Below are positions 28,329 to 38,008 of a stretch of DNA of 64,000 bases, one piece after another (the stretch's first letter is position 1; each line of letters starts with the position of its first letter). The stretch is taken from assembly GCF_041200145.1 (NCBI RefSeq), contig NZ_CP165734.1, forward strand, positions 4,092,001-4,156,000, in the 5' to 3' direction. The position numbers were made by a program, and so were the translations under genes. The notes under the pieces were generated by a model. It did not search any database. It saw nothing but the letters and a program-made list of their open reading frames with translations, and was not told where the DNA came from. Source of the stretch: Bradyrhizobium sp. LLZ17. Lineage in GTDB: Bacteria; Pseudomonadota; Alphaproteobacteria; Rhizobiales; Xanthobacteraceae.

Positions 28329-28401
28329 GCGGCGGTATGAGCGAAGCACGTCGTTCGAGCATGATGAGATTGGGCTCGATGGTCGCCAAGAAGTCGATGC
28401 G

Positions 28402-28543
28402 CTCCCTCCCCGCCTGCGGGGGGAGGGCTGGGGAGAGGGTGTTTCCGCAAGCGAGAACCCCCGTGCGGAGAGAGCCCTCACCCGGCGCGCGGGACGATGC
28501 TTCGCATCGCCCGGCGCCGACCTCTCCCGGAAGCGGGAGAGGT
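28402..28543. repeat. Intergenic repeat (CTCCCTCCCC.../...CTCTCCCGGAAGCGGGAGAGGT)
   Basis: Several nested palindromes (CGGGACGATGCTTCGCATCGCCCGG, CCTCTCCCG-GAAG-CGGGAGAGG) in the 320-bp gap before the sulfhydrylase gene; dispersed repeat type. I see nothing else in 28329-28648; a SAM-II/SAM-alpha riboswitch consensus was looked for and not found. Confidence 0.7.
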
Positions 28544-28648
28544 GAACGACCCGTGGCAGGGAGCCAGGAATTGTCCTGCCAACGGCTGACATAGCGCCCC
28601 AATCTGTGGCAAAGGTGCAGATGTTATCAAGGACCAACGAGGCCAAGC

Positions 28649-29944
28649 ATGCCCGCGCCGAAACCGCCTGCGTTCGAAACCCTGAGCCTGCATGCGGGCC
28701 AGCATCCGGATCCCACGACCGGCGCCCGCGCGGTGCCGATCTACCAGACCACGTCCTACGTGTTTCAGGACTCCGATCACGCCGCCGCGCTGTTCAATCT
28801 GGAGCGCGCCGGCCACATCTATACGCGCATCTCCAATCCGACCACGGGCGTGCTGGAGGAGCGGCTCGCGGCACTCGAAGGCGGCGTCGGCGCGATCTGC
28901 ACCGCGAGCGGCATGGCCGCGCTGCATCTGGCCATCGCGACGCTCCTGAACGCCGGCGACCACATCGTGGCGTCGAGCTCGCTCTACGGGGGCACCATCA
29001 ACCTGCTCGCGCACACGCTGCCGCGCTTCGGCATTACCACGACCTTCGTCAAGCCGCGCGACCTCGACGCGTTCCGATCGGCGATCAGGCCGAACACCAG
29101 GCTCGTGATCGGCGAGACCATCGGCAATCCCGGGCTGGAAGTGCTGGACATCCCGAAGGTCGCGGCGGTCGCGCATGACGCCAAAATCCCGCTTTTGATC
29201 GACAACACGTTTGCCACGCCCTATCTCAGTCGTCCGATCGAACTCGGCGCCGACATCGTGATGCATTCGGCGACGAAGTGGATCGGCGGCCACGGCATCG
29301 CGATCGGCGGCGCCATCGTCGATGGCGGCCGATTTGATTGGCGTTCATCGGGAAAATTCGGCGTGCTGACCGAGCCCTATGGCGGCTATCACGGCATCGT
29401 TTTCGACGAGCAGTTCGGCACCGCCGCCTTCATCATGCGCGCGCGCACCGAGGGACTGCGCGATTTCGGCGCCTGCCTGTCGCCCACCAACGCGTTTCAG
29501 CTGTTGCAGGGCGTCGAGACGCTCGGCGTGCGCATGGACCGCCACATGCAGAACACGCATCTCGTGCTTGAGGCGCTCAAGGCCAACAAGGCCGTCGACT
29601 GGGTGCTGCATCCGGCGCTGGAAACCCATCCCGACTATCAGCTGGCAAAGCAGCTGCTGCCGCGCGGCGCCGGCTCGATCATCTCCTTCGGCATCAAGGG
29701 CGGGCGGCCCGCAGGCCGCAAGTTCATCGAGCAGCTGCGCATGATCAGCCATCTCGCCAATGTCGGCGACGCCAAGACGCTGGTGATCCATCCCGCCTCG
29801 ACCACGCATCAGCAGATGGATGCCGAGCAACTCAGGGCCGCCGGCATCGGCGAGGAGCTGGTGCGGCTCTCGGTCGGCATCGAGACGGCGTCCGACATCA
29901 TCGACGATCTCGCGCAGGCGCTGCGCATCTCGCAAAAGGGTTAA
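28649..29944 (+). CDS. O-acetylhomoserine/O-succinylhomoserine sulfhydrylase family (Cys/Met metabolism PLP enzyme)
   Basis: 431 aa, the length of the MetY group. Family motifs: ETLSLHAGQHPDPTTGARAVPIYQTTSY, IYTRISNPTTGVLEERLAALEGG, the PLP lysine in HSATKWIGGHG, and the C-terminal ASTTHQQMDAEQLRAAGIGEELVRLSVGIE. It makes homocysteine from an O-acylhomoserine and sulfide in methionine synthesis. The choice between acetyl and succinyl substrate cannot be made from sequence alone. Followed after 3 bp by an alpha/beta hydrolase gene. Confidence 0.93.
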   Translation: MPAPKPPAFETLSLHAGQHPDPTTGARAVPIYQTTSYVFQDSDHAAALFNLERAGHIYTRISNPTTGVLEERLAALEGGVGAICTASGMAALHLAIATLLNAGDHIVASSSLYGGTINLLAHTLPRFGITTTFVKPRDLDAFRSAIRPNTRLVIGETIGNPGLEVLDIPKVAAVAHDAKIPLLIDNTFATPYLSRPIELGADIVMHSATKWIGGHGIAIGGAIVDGGRFDWRSSGKFGVLTEPYGGYHGIVFDEQFGTAAFIMRARTEGLRDFGACLSPTNAFQLLQGVETLGVRMDRHMQNTHLVLEALKANKAVDWVLHPALETHPDYQLAKQLLPRGAGSIISFGIKGGRPAGRKFIEQLRMISHLANVGDAKTLVIHPASTTHQQMDAEQLRAAGIGEELVRLSVGIETASDIIDDLAQALRISQKG

Positions 29945-29947
29945 GCC

Positions 29948-30730
29948 ATGAAGCTCACCGTCAACGGCGCCGAAGTGTTTGTCGCGACCGGCGGCCGCGG
30001 GTTCGACAAATCCCTGCCCGCGGTCGTCTTCATCCACGGCGCCGGCTTCGATCATACGAGCTGGGCGCTGCATACGCGCTGGTTCGCCCATCACGGCTTT
30101 GGCGTGCTGGCGCCGGATCTGCCCGGACACGGCCGCTCGGACGGGCCTTCGCTCGCGAGCATCGCGGAGATGACCGACTGGACCGCCGCGCTGCTCGATG
30201 CGGCCGGCGTGTCAAAGGCGCATCTGATCGGCCATTCCATGGGCTCGCTGATCTCGCTGGAGACCGCCGCGCGGCATCCCGGCAAGGTCTCCGCGCTGAG
30301 CCTGATCGGCACGGCCGCGACCATGAGTGTCGGCCCGGACCTCTTGAAGGCGGCCGAAGCCAACGATCAGGACGCGATCGACATGGTCTCGATCTGGGGC
30401 CTCGGCTTCAACGCCGAGCTCGGCGGCAGCCTCGCGCCTGGGCTGTGGATGCATGGCGGCGCGCAGGCCGTGCTCAGGCATTGCGAACCGGGCGTGCTGT
30501 TCAAGGATCTGTCCGCCTGCAATTCCTATGCGAATGCGCTGACCGCCGCCGCGAGCGTGAAGGTGCCGACGACATTGATCCTCGGCGAGCGGGACATGAT
30601 GACGCCGGCCAAGGCCGGCAAGGCACTCGCCGCCGCGATCCTGCATGCGAAGGCCGTGGTGGTGCCGGGCGCGGGCCACATGATCATGGCCGAGCGTCCG
30701 GATGAGTTGCTGGCGGCGCTCAGGAACTGA
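29948..30730 (+). CDS. Alpha/beta hydrolase
   Basis: 260 aa. Oxyanion HGAGFDHTSW, nucleophile elbow GHSMGSLISL, acid LILGERDMMTPAKA, catalytic His in VPGAGHMIMAERP. Starts 3 bp after the sulfhydrylase stop, so translationally coupled; a related pairing of an esterase-like protein with a homoserine-acyl enzyme suggests a role linked to acyl-homoserine chemistry, but that is speculation. Cytoplasmic, no signal peptide. Confidence 0.9.
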   Translation: MKLTVNGAEVFVATGGRGFDKSLPAVVFIHGAGFDHTSWALHTRWFAHHGFGVLAPDLPGHGRSDGPSLASIAEMTDWTAALLDAAGVSKAHLIGHSMGSLISLETAARHPGKVSALSLIGTAATMSVGPDLLKAAEANDQDAIDMVSIWGLGFNAELGGSLAPGLWMHGGAQAVLRHCEPGVLFKDLSACNSYANALTAAASVKVPTTLILGERDMMTPAKAGKALAAAILHAKAVVVPGAGHMIMAERPDELLAALRN

Positions 30731-30797
30731 CAGGATCAATCGTCTATCTTGCGCGTTGCGGTCAGACATCCCTGTGAATCCGGAGGGAACTGGACCT

Positions 30798-31301
30798 ATG
30801 CCGAGACAGGAAATCATTCGCAAAGCCAGGCAAGACAAGCGTGCCGGTAAATCGGCAAGCACACAGGCCGGCGAATTCGTCAAGCACGAGATCGACAAGA
30901 TCCGCAAAGGCAAGCACGGCGCGCGCTCGACGAAGCAGGCAATTGCCATCGGTCTGTCCGAGGCCCGCCGTGCCGGAGTCGATCTGCCGCCGCCGCGCAA
31001 AGGTCGCGCCAAGAAGGCGACGCGTCGCAGCGCCAAATATGCCTATGAGGTCGGTCAGGGCAAGCGCACCCCGAAGCGCCGGCCGCGCGTGTCGCGGGCC
31101 GTCGAAAAGGTTTTGAAAAAGGAGCCGCGCTCGACCGCATCACGCAGCGCATTGTCGAAACAGGGCAAGCGTGCCGCGAGCCGACGAACGGCCGCGTCGC
31201 GTTCAGCCACCGCGCGCAAGGCGAGCCGCACCAAAGGCGCCAAGGCCCGCTCCACCGCCTCAAAAAAGGCGGCACGCACCAGGACGCGCCGCCGGAGCTG
31301 A
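30798..31301 (+). CDS. Lysine/alanine-rich histone-H1-like protein (DUF6496 type)
   Basis: 167 aa from ATG 30798-30800 (MPRQEIIRKARQDKRAGKSASTQAGEF), preceded by GGAGG. The first about 60 residues are the DUF6496-like domain (EFVKHEIDKIRKGKHGARSTKQAIAIGLSEARRAG). The last about 100 are low-complexity K/R/A/S repeats (KRAASRRTAASRSATARKASR) like eukaryotic H1 tails or Hc1. Probably binds DNA non-specifically; not proven. Co-directional with the hydrolase gene, 67 bp after it. Confidence 0.83.
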   Translation: MPRQEIIRKARQDKRAGKSASTQAGEFVKHEIDKIRKGKHGARSTKQAIAIGLSEARRAGVDLPPPRKGRAKKATRRSAKYAYEVGQGKRTPKRRPRVSRAVEKVLKKEPRSTASRSALSKQGKRAASRRTAASRSATARKASRTKGAKARSTASKKAARTRTRRRS

Positions 31302-31346
31302 TCAGTTCGCGCGCCGGCTCCGTTCGGAGAGCACGTTCTCCCTGCT

Positions 31347-31497
31347 TCCCTTCTCCCCTTGTGGGAGAAGGTGGCGCGAAGCGCCGGATGAGGGGTTGTC
31401 TCCGCGAGTTTCACTTGTGAGAGATGTGATTGCAGAGAGACCTCTCACCCGTCTCGCCGCCACGCGGCGAGCCACCTCTCCCACAAGGAAGGGGGAA
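31347..31497. repeat. Intergenic repeat (CCCTTCTCCCCTTGTGGGAGAAGG...CTCTCCCACAAGGAAGGGGG)
   Basis: About 150 bp with a hairpin at each end and a GCGAAGCGCCGGATGAGGGG core; similar to 39334-39487, in the opposite arm order. Confidence 0.8.
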
Positions 31498-31503
31498 GAG
31501 GCG

Positions 31504-32115
31504 TCACCACATCGTCGCGGCGGCACGTTCCGGCCAGATGCGATCATACTCGTCGCCGCCGATCTTGTTCTGGCTCATCTCGGCGAGGATCTGCCCGGGT
31601 GTCGGCAGCGTCTTCGGGTCGATGCGCTTGTCGGGATTCCAGAGATCGGAGCGGACGATGGCGCGGGCGCACTGGAAGTAGATTTCCTCCACCTTCATCA
31701 CCATGACGCTGCGCGGCGCCTTGCCCGCGACCTCAAAAGACCCAAGCAACTCGGGATCGACCGAGAGATGCGCGCGGCCGTTGGCGCGGACCGCGTTGCC
31801 GGAGCCGGGGATCAGGAACATCAGCGACACGCGCGGGTCGCGCACGATGTTGCGCAAGGAATCGACCCGGTTGTTGCCGCGGCGATCCGGCAGCATCAGC
31901 GTGTTCGGGTCGTGGACGCGGACGAAGCCGGGCAGATCGCCGCGCGGCGAGCAGTCGATGCCCTCCGGCCCGATGGTGGCGAGCGCCGCGAACGGCGCCT
32001 TCTCGATGAAGATGCGATAGAGCGGGGTCACGTGGTCGGCGACTTTCACGGTCGAGGCATCACCGACGGCGCCGTAGATGGCCTCTAACTGCTCGACCGT
32101 TTCGATCACCGACAT
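31504..32115 (-). CDS. Pyridoxamine 5'-phosphate oxidase family FMN-binding protein
   Basis: 203 aa. Split-barrel FMN pattern: FIEKAPFAALATIGPEGIDCSPRGD, LMLPDRRGNNRVDSLRNIVRDPRVSLMFLIPGSGNAVRANGRAHLS, ending with the subgroup tail MSQNKIGGDEYDRIWPER. The tail places it in the PPOX-class MSMEG_1061-like group rather than true PdxH. Probably a flavin-dependent reductase of unknown substrate. It lies 22 bp after phnN on the same strand and may be read through from the phn operon. Confidence 0.88.
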   Translation of the reverse strand: MSVIETVEQLEAIYGAVGDASTVKVADHVTPLYRIFIEKAPFAALATIGPEGIDCSPRGDLPGFVRVHDPNTLMLPDRRGNNRVDSLRNIVRDPRVSLMFLIPGSGNAVRANGRAHLSVDPELLGSFEVAGKAPRSVMVMKVEEIYFQCARAIVRSDLWNPDKRIDPKTLPTPGQILAEMSQNKIGGDEYDRIWPERAAATMW

Positions 32116-32137
32116 TCCAAACCCCTTGTTGCGCCGG

Positions 32138-32733
32138 CTAGTCCTGCCAGCCTTCGTTCCTGATCACGCGCACGAGCTGGCGGCCGTGGTACTCGGCGCT
32201 GCCGGCATTGAGGATGGTGACATCGGCGTGAGCTGTCGCGTCCTCAACGCTGCGGGCGAGGCGATCGGCGATGTTGCCGTCGCTATGCCGCGACCGCGCC
32301 GCCAGCCGCTGCGCCAGCACCTCCGGCGGCGCGGCGATCGCGACCACGACGACGTTGGCGTAGGCCTCGCGCAGCGCGCCGATCACCGTGCGCGAAACGT
32401 TGGCGACGACGGCGCGGCCGGCGCGGATATCGTCGTTGATCTCGAGCGGGAGCGCGTAGCAGTGCCCGTGCGCCTCCCAATGCACGGCGAAATCGCTATG
32501 CTCGCGCGCGCTACGGAATTCGCCCTCGCTCACTGCAATATTGTCCTCGTCGGCCGAGGATCGCGCGTGACAACACGGCGCGGGAAGACGATATCGCGAT
32601 CGTCGGCGCAGGCGGTCTGCGCCAGCCGCAGCAAGGTGTCCTTGCCGGCGCCGCTGGGGCCGACCACGAGCACGAGCCGGCCGGGCCCGATCCCGCCCGC
32701 CTCACCCTCGGCCGTGGTCGCGGTTTCGCTCAC
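32138..32733 (-). pseudogene. phnN: Ribose 1,5-bisphosphokinase PhnN, 1-nt frameshift
   Basis: Start ATG 32731-32733 overlaps the phnM stop by 4 nt. The first frame has Walker [17 protein letters not shown] and RRVVTRD, then stops early (TRTILQ). The other frame continues [29 protein letters not shown] to the stop at 32138. One added base at the GATC at 32559-32562 restores [17 protein letters not shown] and a 198-aa kinase. PhnN phosphorylates ribose 1,5-bisphosphate to PRPP at the end of the C-P lyase route. All other phn genes nearby are intact. Confidence 0.9.
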
Positions 32734-33893
32734 GCGACGCGGCCCCCTTCGCGCCAGACGCTGCGGACGACGGGGACGTGGCCTGCGATATGCACACGGA
32801 TCAAATCGGCGCGTTTGCCGAGCGCGATTTCGCCGCGATCGGACAGCCCGACCGCTTCAGCCGGGGTCTTCGTCACCGTGCGGATCGCCGCTGGCAGACC
32901 GATGGCGGGGACGTGCTCCGGCAATTGCAGCGCGCCCATCAAGAGGCTGGAGGGGATGTAGTCGGACGACAGGATGTCCAGCAGGCCTTCGCGGGCGAGA
33001 TCGACCGCGGCGATGTTGCCGGAATGCGAGCCGCCGCGAACGACATTCGGCGCGCCCATGAGGATGTCGATGCCGGCCTGGTGCAGGCCCCGCGCGGCCT
33101 CCAGCGTGGTCGGAAATTCCGCCACCGAGATGCGGTCGCGGACGGCGTCGGCGACGTTCTCCTCGGTGGTGTCGTCATGGCTCGCCAGCGGAATATTGTG
33201 CCCATGCGCCAGCGCCACGATCTGGCGCATGTTGGTCGCAGCATATGCTTTCTGATATTCGAAGCGTTTCGCGAACAATTCGTCGAGCTCGGCATCGGTC
33301 TTGCCACCGCCCTTGCCGCGGTAATAGTCGCGCAGCTTGACCTCGTCGCGGAACTGGCGCTGGCCGGGGGTGTGGTCCATCAGCGACATCAGCCGCACGT
33401 CGGGACGGCCGACCAGCTCCTTGGCCTCCTCGACCACGCTCGGCATCGGGATTTCGCAGCGCAGGTGAAGGAAATGGTCTGCGCGCAGCAGATCAGCATC
33501 ACGCGCGGTCGTGATCGCTGCGGCGAGCACGCCGGCGCGTCCATCAACTTCTTCGGCGCCGTCCTCGCGCCAGACCCGGAGCGAGTCGAACACCGTGGTG
33601 ATGCCTGACGTGGCGAGCTGGCCGTCATAGGAGACAACGGCTGCGACCGGGTTCCAGAACACTTTTGGCCGCGGCACGTAATGCGCTTCGAGATGATCGG
33701 TGTGGAGCTCGATCAGGCCGGGCATGATCAGGTCGCCGGCGGCATCCTCGGCACCTGCGGGCGCCCTGCCCTCGCCAATCTCGGCGATGCGTCCATCCGC
33801 AAGCGCAAGCCAACCCTGCTCGATCACCCGGTCAGCCAGTACGATCCTGGCATTGGCGATCACGATGTCCTTTGGCTTGGCGTTCATTTCCAT
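32730..33893 (-). CDS. phnM: Alpha-D-ribose 1-methylphosphonate 5-triphosphate diphosphatase PhnM
   Basis: 387 aa amidohydrolase-fold enzyme. Metal-site motif [20 protein letters not shown], then HLRCEIP, SHDDTT and the [14 protein letters not shown] stretch typical of PhnM. Releases pyrophosphate from the methylphosphonate ribose triphosphate. Overlaps phnN by 4 nt downstream; 5 bp after phnL. Confidence 0.96.
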   Translation of the reverse strand: MEMNAKPKDIVIANARIVLADRVIEQGWLALADGRIAEIGEGRAPAGAEDAAGDLIMPGLIELHTDHLEAHYVPRPKVFWNPVAAVVSYDGQLATSGITTVFDSLRVWREDGAEEVDGRAGVLAAAITTARDADLLRADHFLHLRCEIPMPSVVEEAKELVGRPDVRLMSLMDHTPGQRQFRDEVKLRDYYRGKGGGKTDAELDELFAKRFEYQKAYAATNMRQIVALAHGHNIPLASHDDTTEENVADAVRDRISVAEFPTTLEAARGLHQAGIDILMGAPNVVRGGSHSGNIAAVDLAREGLLDILSSDYIPSSLLMGALQLPEHVPAIGLPAAIRTVTKTPAEAVGLSDRGEIALGKRADLIRVHIAGHVPVVRSVWREGGRVA

Positions 33894-33898
33894 GTCCT

Positions 33899-34615
33899 TC
33901 AGGCCGCAGCGGCGAAGCTGGTGACGTCGATGACGCGGTCGGCGATCAGATGGCGGATTTCGTCGTCGTGGACAATGGCGACCATGGCGACACCCTGGCG
34001 CTTCTTCTCCGCGATCAGCTCGACCACGACGGCGCGGTTGGCGGCATCGAGCGACGCCGTGGGTTCGTCGAGCAGCAGGATCGGCAGCTCCGGGATGAAG
34101 CCGCGCGCGATGTTGACGCGCTGCTGCTCACCGCCGGAGAAGGTCGCGGGCGGAAGCTGCCAGAGCCGCTCGGGAATGTTGAGCCGATGCAGCAGTTCAC
34201 CCGCGCGCGCCTGCGCATCGGCTCGGGCCACACCGTTGACGATGAGAGGCTCGGCGACAACGTCGATGGTCGCAACCCGGGGCACCGCGCGCAGGAACTG
34301 GCTGACATAGCCGATGGTGGCCCGGCGGACGTTGAGGACCTGCCGCGGCTCGGCGGTGGCGAGGTCGATCAGCGCGCCGCGATGACGAATGCCGATGCGG
34401 CCGGAGTCGCAGCGATAATTGCCGAAAATCATCTTCAGGATCGACGACTTGCCGGCACCGGATGGGCCGGACAGCACGACGCATTCGCCCGGGTTGACTT
34501 CAAAGGTCACCCCCCTCACCACCGGCAATTCGATGCCGCCTTGCAGGTGCATCGTGAAGGTCTTTTTCGCATTGGCGATGTCGATCATTGCGGGACTGGT
34601 CATCGGAACACTCAT
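33899..34615 (-). CDS. phnL: Phosphonate C-P lyase system protein PhnL
   Basis: 238 aa ABC-type ATPase without permease partner. Walker A VLSGPSGAGKSSILKMIFG, signature FSGGEQQRVNIARGF, Walker B ILLLDEPTASLD. PhnL joins PhnGHIJ to build ribose 1-phosphonate 5-triphosphate. Overlaps phnK by 4 nt. Confidence 0.95.
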   Translation of the reverse strand: MSVPMTSPAMIDIANAKKTFTMHLQGGIELPVVRGVTFEVNPGECVVLSGPSGAGKSSILKMIFGNYRCDSGRIGIRHRGALIDLATAEPRQVLNVRRATIGYVSQFLRAVPRVATIDVVAEPLIVNGVARADAQARAGELLHRLNIPERLWQLPPATFSGGEQQRVNIARGFIPELPILLLDEPTASLDAANRAVVVELIAEKKRQGVAMVAIVHDDEIRHLIADRVIDVTSFAAAA

Positions 34616-35409
34616 GCCGGCAGAATCGAGGAGACCAGGAGCTGCGTATAGGGCTCGCGGGGATCGTCGAGCACCTGGTCGGTGAGGCCGGTCTCGATGA
34701 CGCGGCCGTCCTTCATCACCATCACACGATGCGACAGCAACCGCGCGACCGCGAGATCATGGGTGACGATGACGACGGCGAGATGCAATTCGGCAACGAG
34801 ATTGCGCAGCAGGTCAAGCAGGCGCGCCTGCACGGACACATCGAGCCCGCCGGTCGGCTCGTCCATGAACACCAGCCGCGGCTCGGTGACGAGATTGCGG
34901 GCGATCTGCAGGCGCTGGCGCATGCCGCCGGAATAGTTACGCGGCGCATCGTCGATGCGCGCTGTGTCGATCTCGACCCGCGTGAGCCAGTCCGACGCCG
35001 TGTCACGGATACGACCGTAATGATTCCAGCCCACCGCCATCAGCCGCTCGCCGACATTGGCGCCGGCCGACACCGCCATGCGCAGGCCCTGCGCGGGATC
35101 CTGGTGCACGAAACCCCAATCGGTACGGAACAGGAAGCGGCGCTCGGCTTCGCCGAGCGTGGCAAGATCGCGGGTGACGCCGTCGCGCATCCGATAGAAC
35201 ACCTGCCCGCCGCTGGCGGCGAGCTGGCCGGACAGCAGCTGTAGCAGCGTCGACTTGCCCGAGCCGGATTCGCCGACGATCGCCAGCACTTCACCGGGAA
35301 ACAGCGAGAATGAGACATCGCGGCACGCGGCGATGCGGCCGTAGGATTTGCTGAGCGATTCTGCGACCAGCAACGGCTCGTCGTTCTCGCGCATGTCGAG
35401 ATCAGCCAT
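34612..35409 (-). CDS. phnK: Phosphonate C-P lyase system protein PhnK
   Basis: 265 aa. Walker A AIVGESGSGKSTLLQLLSG, signature YSGGMRQRLQIARNL, Walker B LVFMDEPTGGLD, oligopeptide-ABC-like C-terminus. PhnK docks on the PhnGHIJ core. Its start overlaps the phnJ end by 8 nt, keeping the operon tightly packed. Confidence 0.95.
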   Translation of the reverse strand: MADLDMRENDEPLLVAESLSKSYGRIAACRDVSFSLFPGEVLAIVGESGSGKSTLLQLLSGQLAASGGQVFYRMRDGVTRDLATLGEAERRFLFRTDWGFVHQDPAQGLRMAVSAGANVGERLMAVGWNHYGRIRDTASDWLTRVEIDTARIDDAPRNYSGGMRQRLQIARNLVTEPRLVFMDEPTGGLDVSVQARLLDLLRNLVAELHLAVVIVTHDLAVARLLSHRVMVMKDGRVIETGLTDQVLDDPREPYTQLLVSSILPA

Positions 35410-36292
35410 GTGAGCCCGCCTTCTCCTTGTACGGCGCGGCGCTGAGGCTGCCGTGATGGCCGGCGGCCTGACGGCCTTCGCAATAATCGGTGTCGGAGCA
35501 CACGAACATGCGGCTGCCCTTGTCGTCGGTCACGATCTCGTCGAGATAGGAATTCTCGGCACCGCACAGCGCGCAAGGCGCGTTGAACCGATACGGCTCG
35601 AAGGGATGATCCTCGAAATCGAGCGACACCACCTGCGTATAGGGCGGGATCGCATAGATGCGCTTCTCGCGGCCCGCGCCGAACAGTTGCAGCGCCGGGC
35701 AATTGTCCATCTTGGGGTTGTCGAATTTCGGCGTCGGCGACGGATCCATCACATAGCGCGCGTTCACCTTCACCGGATAGGCGTAGGCGGTCGCGATGTG
35801 GCCGAAGCGGGCGATGTCCTCGTAGAGCTTGACATGCATCAGGCCATATTCGGCGAGCGCGTGCATCCGCCGCGTCTCGGTCTCGCGCGGCTCCAGGAAA
35901 CGCAGCGGCTCCGGGATCGGCACCTGATAGACCAGCACCTGGTTCGCGTGCAGCGCCGTCTCCGGAATGCGGTGACGGGTCTGGATCACGGTGGCCTCCT
36001 CGGTCGCCGTGGTCGTAGCGACACCCGCGGTCTTGGCGAAGAATTTGCGGATCGAGATCGCGTTCGTCGTGTCGTCGGAGCCCTGGTCAATGACCTTCAG
36101 CACATCCTGGGGCCCGAGGATCGCGGCGGTGACCTGCACGCCGCCGGTGCCCCAGCCATAGGGCATCGGCATTTCGCGGCTGGCGAACGGCACCTGATAA
36201 CCGGGGATCGCGATCGCCTTGAGGATCGCGCGGCGGATCATCCGCTTGGTCTGTTCGTCGAGATAGGCAAAATTGTAGGCGGGCGCGTTCAT
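35402..36292 (-). CDS. phnJ: Carbon-phosphorus lyase, radical SAM subunit PhnJ
   Basis: 296 aa from ATG 36290-36292 (MNAPAYNFAYLDEQTKRMIRR), overlapping phnI by 4 nt. The four cysteines C-x2-C-x21-C-x5-C (CALCG ... FVCSDTDYC) match the spacing of E. coli Cys241/244/266/272, the cluster ligands and the thiyl-radical cysteine. Cleaves the C-P bond of 5-phosphoribosyl 1-phosphonate, giving methane from methylphosphonate. Intact. Confidence 0.97.
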   Translation of the reverse strand: MNAPAYNFAYLDEQTKRMIRRAILKAIAIPGYQVPFASREMPMPYGWGTGGVQVTAAILGPQDVLKVIDQGSDDTTNAISIRKFFAKTAGVATTTATEEATVIQTRHRIPETALHANQVLVYQVPIPEPLRFLEPRETETRRMHALAEYGLMHVKLYEDIARFGHIATAYAYPVKVNARYVMDPSPTPKFDNPKMDNCPALQLFGAGREKRIYAIPPYTQVVSLDFEDHPFEPYRFNAPCALCGAENSYLDEIVTDDKGSRMFVCSDTDYCEGRQAAGHHGSLSAAPYKEKAGSHG

Positions 36293-37392
36293 TCCGCGGC
36301 CTCCTTCATCGCATCGGGCGCATTGGCGTCGGCGAATTCCTGGCGCAGCTTGCGCAACAGGCCGAGCTCGGATTGGAAGTCGACATAATGCGGCAGCTTG
36401 AGATGCTCGACGAAGCCGGTCGCCTGGACGTTGTCCGAATGCGACATCACGAATTCTTCGTCCTGTGCCGGGGCGAGCGCCTCCTCGCCGAGTTCGCGGG
36501 CGCGCAGCGCGCGATCGACCAGCGCCATCGACATGGTCTTGCGCTCGCTCTGGCCGAAGGCGAGGCCATAACCGCGGGTGAAGCACGGGGCTTCCGTGGC
36601 CGAGCCCTTGAACTGATTGACCATCTGGCACTCGGTGAGCTCGATGGAGCCGAGCGGCACGGCGAAGCCGACGTCTTCGGCCGAAAACTCGACCTCGACC
36701 TCGCCGAAGCGGATCTCGCCGGCAAAGGGATGATTACGGCCATAGCCGCGCTGGGTGGAATAGCCCATCGCCAGCAGGAAGCCTTCGTCACCGCGCGCGA
36801 GATTTTGCAGGCGCAGGTCGCGGTCTGCCGGAAAGTTCAGCGGCTCCCGGGTGAGATCGCCGACGCTGGCGCCGTCTTCGGCTTGCGGCGAGGACTCGAT
36901 CAGCCCGTCGCGACCGAGAATATCGGTCACGCGCGGCGTCGGTGCGCTCGAGGCTTCGACGGATGCCGGCACCTCGGGCACGAATCCCTCGGCGAGCGAG
37001 GGATCAAGCAGGCGGTGCGTATAGTCGAAGGTCGGTCCGAGGATCTGGCCGCCGGGAATGTCCTTGAAGGTCGAGGACACCCGCCGCTGCACCCGCATCG
37101 CACCGGTGTCGACCGGCTCGCTGGCGCCGAAGCGCGGCAAGGTGGCGCGGAAGGCGCGAACCAGGAAGATCGCCTCGATCAGATCGCCGCGCGCCTGCTT
37201 GATCGCGAGCGCCGCGAGCTCGCGATCATAGAGCGAGCCCTCGCTCATGACGCGGTCCACGGCGAGGCCGAGCTGCTCCGAGATCTGGTCGAGCGTGATT
37301 TCCGCAACGCTTCTGTCGCCACGCCGCGCGTTCGCCAAAAGGCGGTGGGCGTTCTCGATGGCGCGTTCGCCGCCTTTGACTGCGACATACAT
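36289..37392 (-). CDS. phnI: Carbon-phosphorus lyase complex subunit PhnI
   Basis: 367 aa, normal length. Begins MYVAVKGGERAIENAHRLLA, the PhnI opening; also RGYGRNHPFAGEIR and CFTRGYGLAFGQSERKTMSM. PhnI catalyses displacement of adenine from ATP by phosphonate within the PhnGHIJ core. Between phnH (3-bp gap) and phnJ (4-nt overlap). Confidence 0.96.
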   Translation of the reverse strand: MYVAVKGGERAIENAHRLLANARRGDRSVAEITLDQISEQLGLAVDRVMSEGSLYDRELAALAIKQARGDLIEAIFLVRAFRATLPRFGASEPVDTGAMRVQRRVSSTFKDIPGGQILGPTFDYTHRLLDPSLAEGFVPEVPASVEASSAPTPRVTDILGRDGLIESSPQAEDGASVGDLTREPLNFPADRDLRLQNLARGDEGFLLAMGYSTQRGYGRNHPFAGEIRFGEVEVEFSAEDVGFAVPLGSIELTECQMVNQFKGSATEAPCFTRGYGLAFGQSERKTMSMALVDRALRARELGEEALAPAQDEEFVMSHSDNVQATGFVEHLKLPHYVDFQSELGLLRKLRQEFADANAPDAMKEAAE

Positions 37393-37395
37393 GCT

Positions 37396-38004
37396 TCAGC
37401 TTCCCTTGTTCGCGACACGCGTGGTGCGCGGGATCGCAACCACGGCGTCGTCCGCGACCAGCACCACATCGATGCCGCGCGGAAACAGCGCCTCGTTGAG
37501 GCGCAGCCGTTCGAAAAGATCGGCGGGCTTGATCGTCGCCTGGAGCGTTGCGACACCATCGATCCCAGGGCCGCGCAGCTCGAAGCTGCGGCCGGCATCC
37601 AGGCAGTCGACCTGGAGGATCAATGTGGTGGACCTGTCAGGATATTCGTTGCTACCGAGCGCGAAGCGCTCCAGCGCTGGAAGCAAATTGCCATCGCTGA
37701 TCAACGCGAAGCTCGCGATCGAAGAATCCTGGATCACCGGCGCGCCGGTGTGGAATTTCAGCCATTTCACCAATTCGGGGCTTTCCGTCATCCGTGCATC
37801 GAGCCAGAGCGGCGTATCGTGATCGAACAGCGTTAGCGCGATCGCGGCGGTGCCGCGCATCATCGGCCCGGGTGTTCCCGCCATCGGCACGATGCGCTGG
37901 ACCGAACCCGGCCGCGCCATCGCGTCCATGACCGAGCGAAAGGTCGACTGCGCCGACAAGACCTTGTCGACGAAACCCGGCGGCAGTTCCGCAATCGTGG
38001 TCAT
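37396..38004 (-). CDS. phnH: Carbon-phosphorus lyase complex subunit PhnH
   Basis: 202 aa from ATG 38002-38004 (MTTIAELPPGFVDKVLSAQSTFRSVMDAMARPG). FRSVMDAMARPG and PRTTRV near the end are PhnH-like. Structural subunit of the core complex. The 13 codons open upstream overlap phnG and are not needed. Confidence 0.93.
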   Translation of the reverse strand: MTTIAELPPGFVDKVLSAQSTFRSVMDAMARPGSVQRIVPMAGTPGPMMRGTAAIALTLFDHDTPLWLDARMTESPELVKWLKFHTGAPVIQDSSIASFALISDGNLLPALERFALGSNEYPDRSTTLILQVDCLDAGRSFELRGPGIDGVATLQATIKPADLFERLRLNEALFPRGIDVVLVADDAVVAIPRTTRVANKGS

Positions 38005-38008
38005 CGCT

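Noticed and set aside
28550..28648. SAM-II or SAM-alpha riboswitch before the sulfhydrylase gene
   Set aside because: The expected conserved core could not be matched; only a simple GGCAGG/CCTGCC pairing is present.
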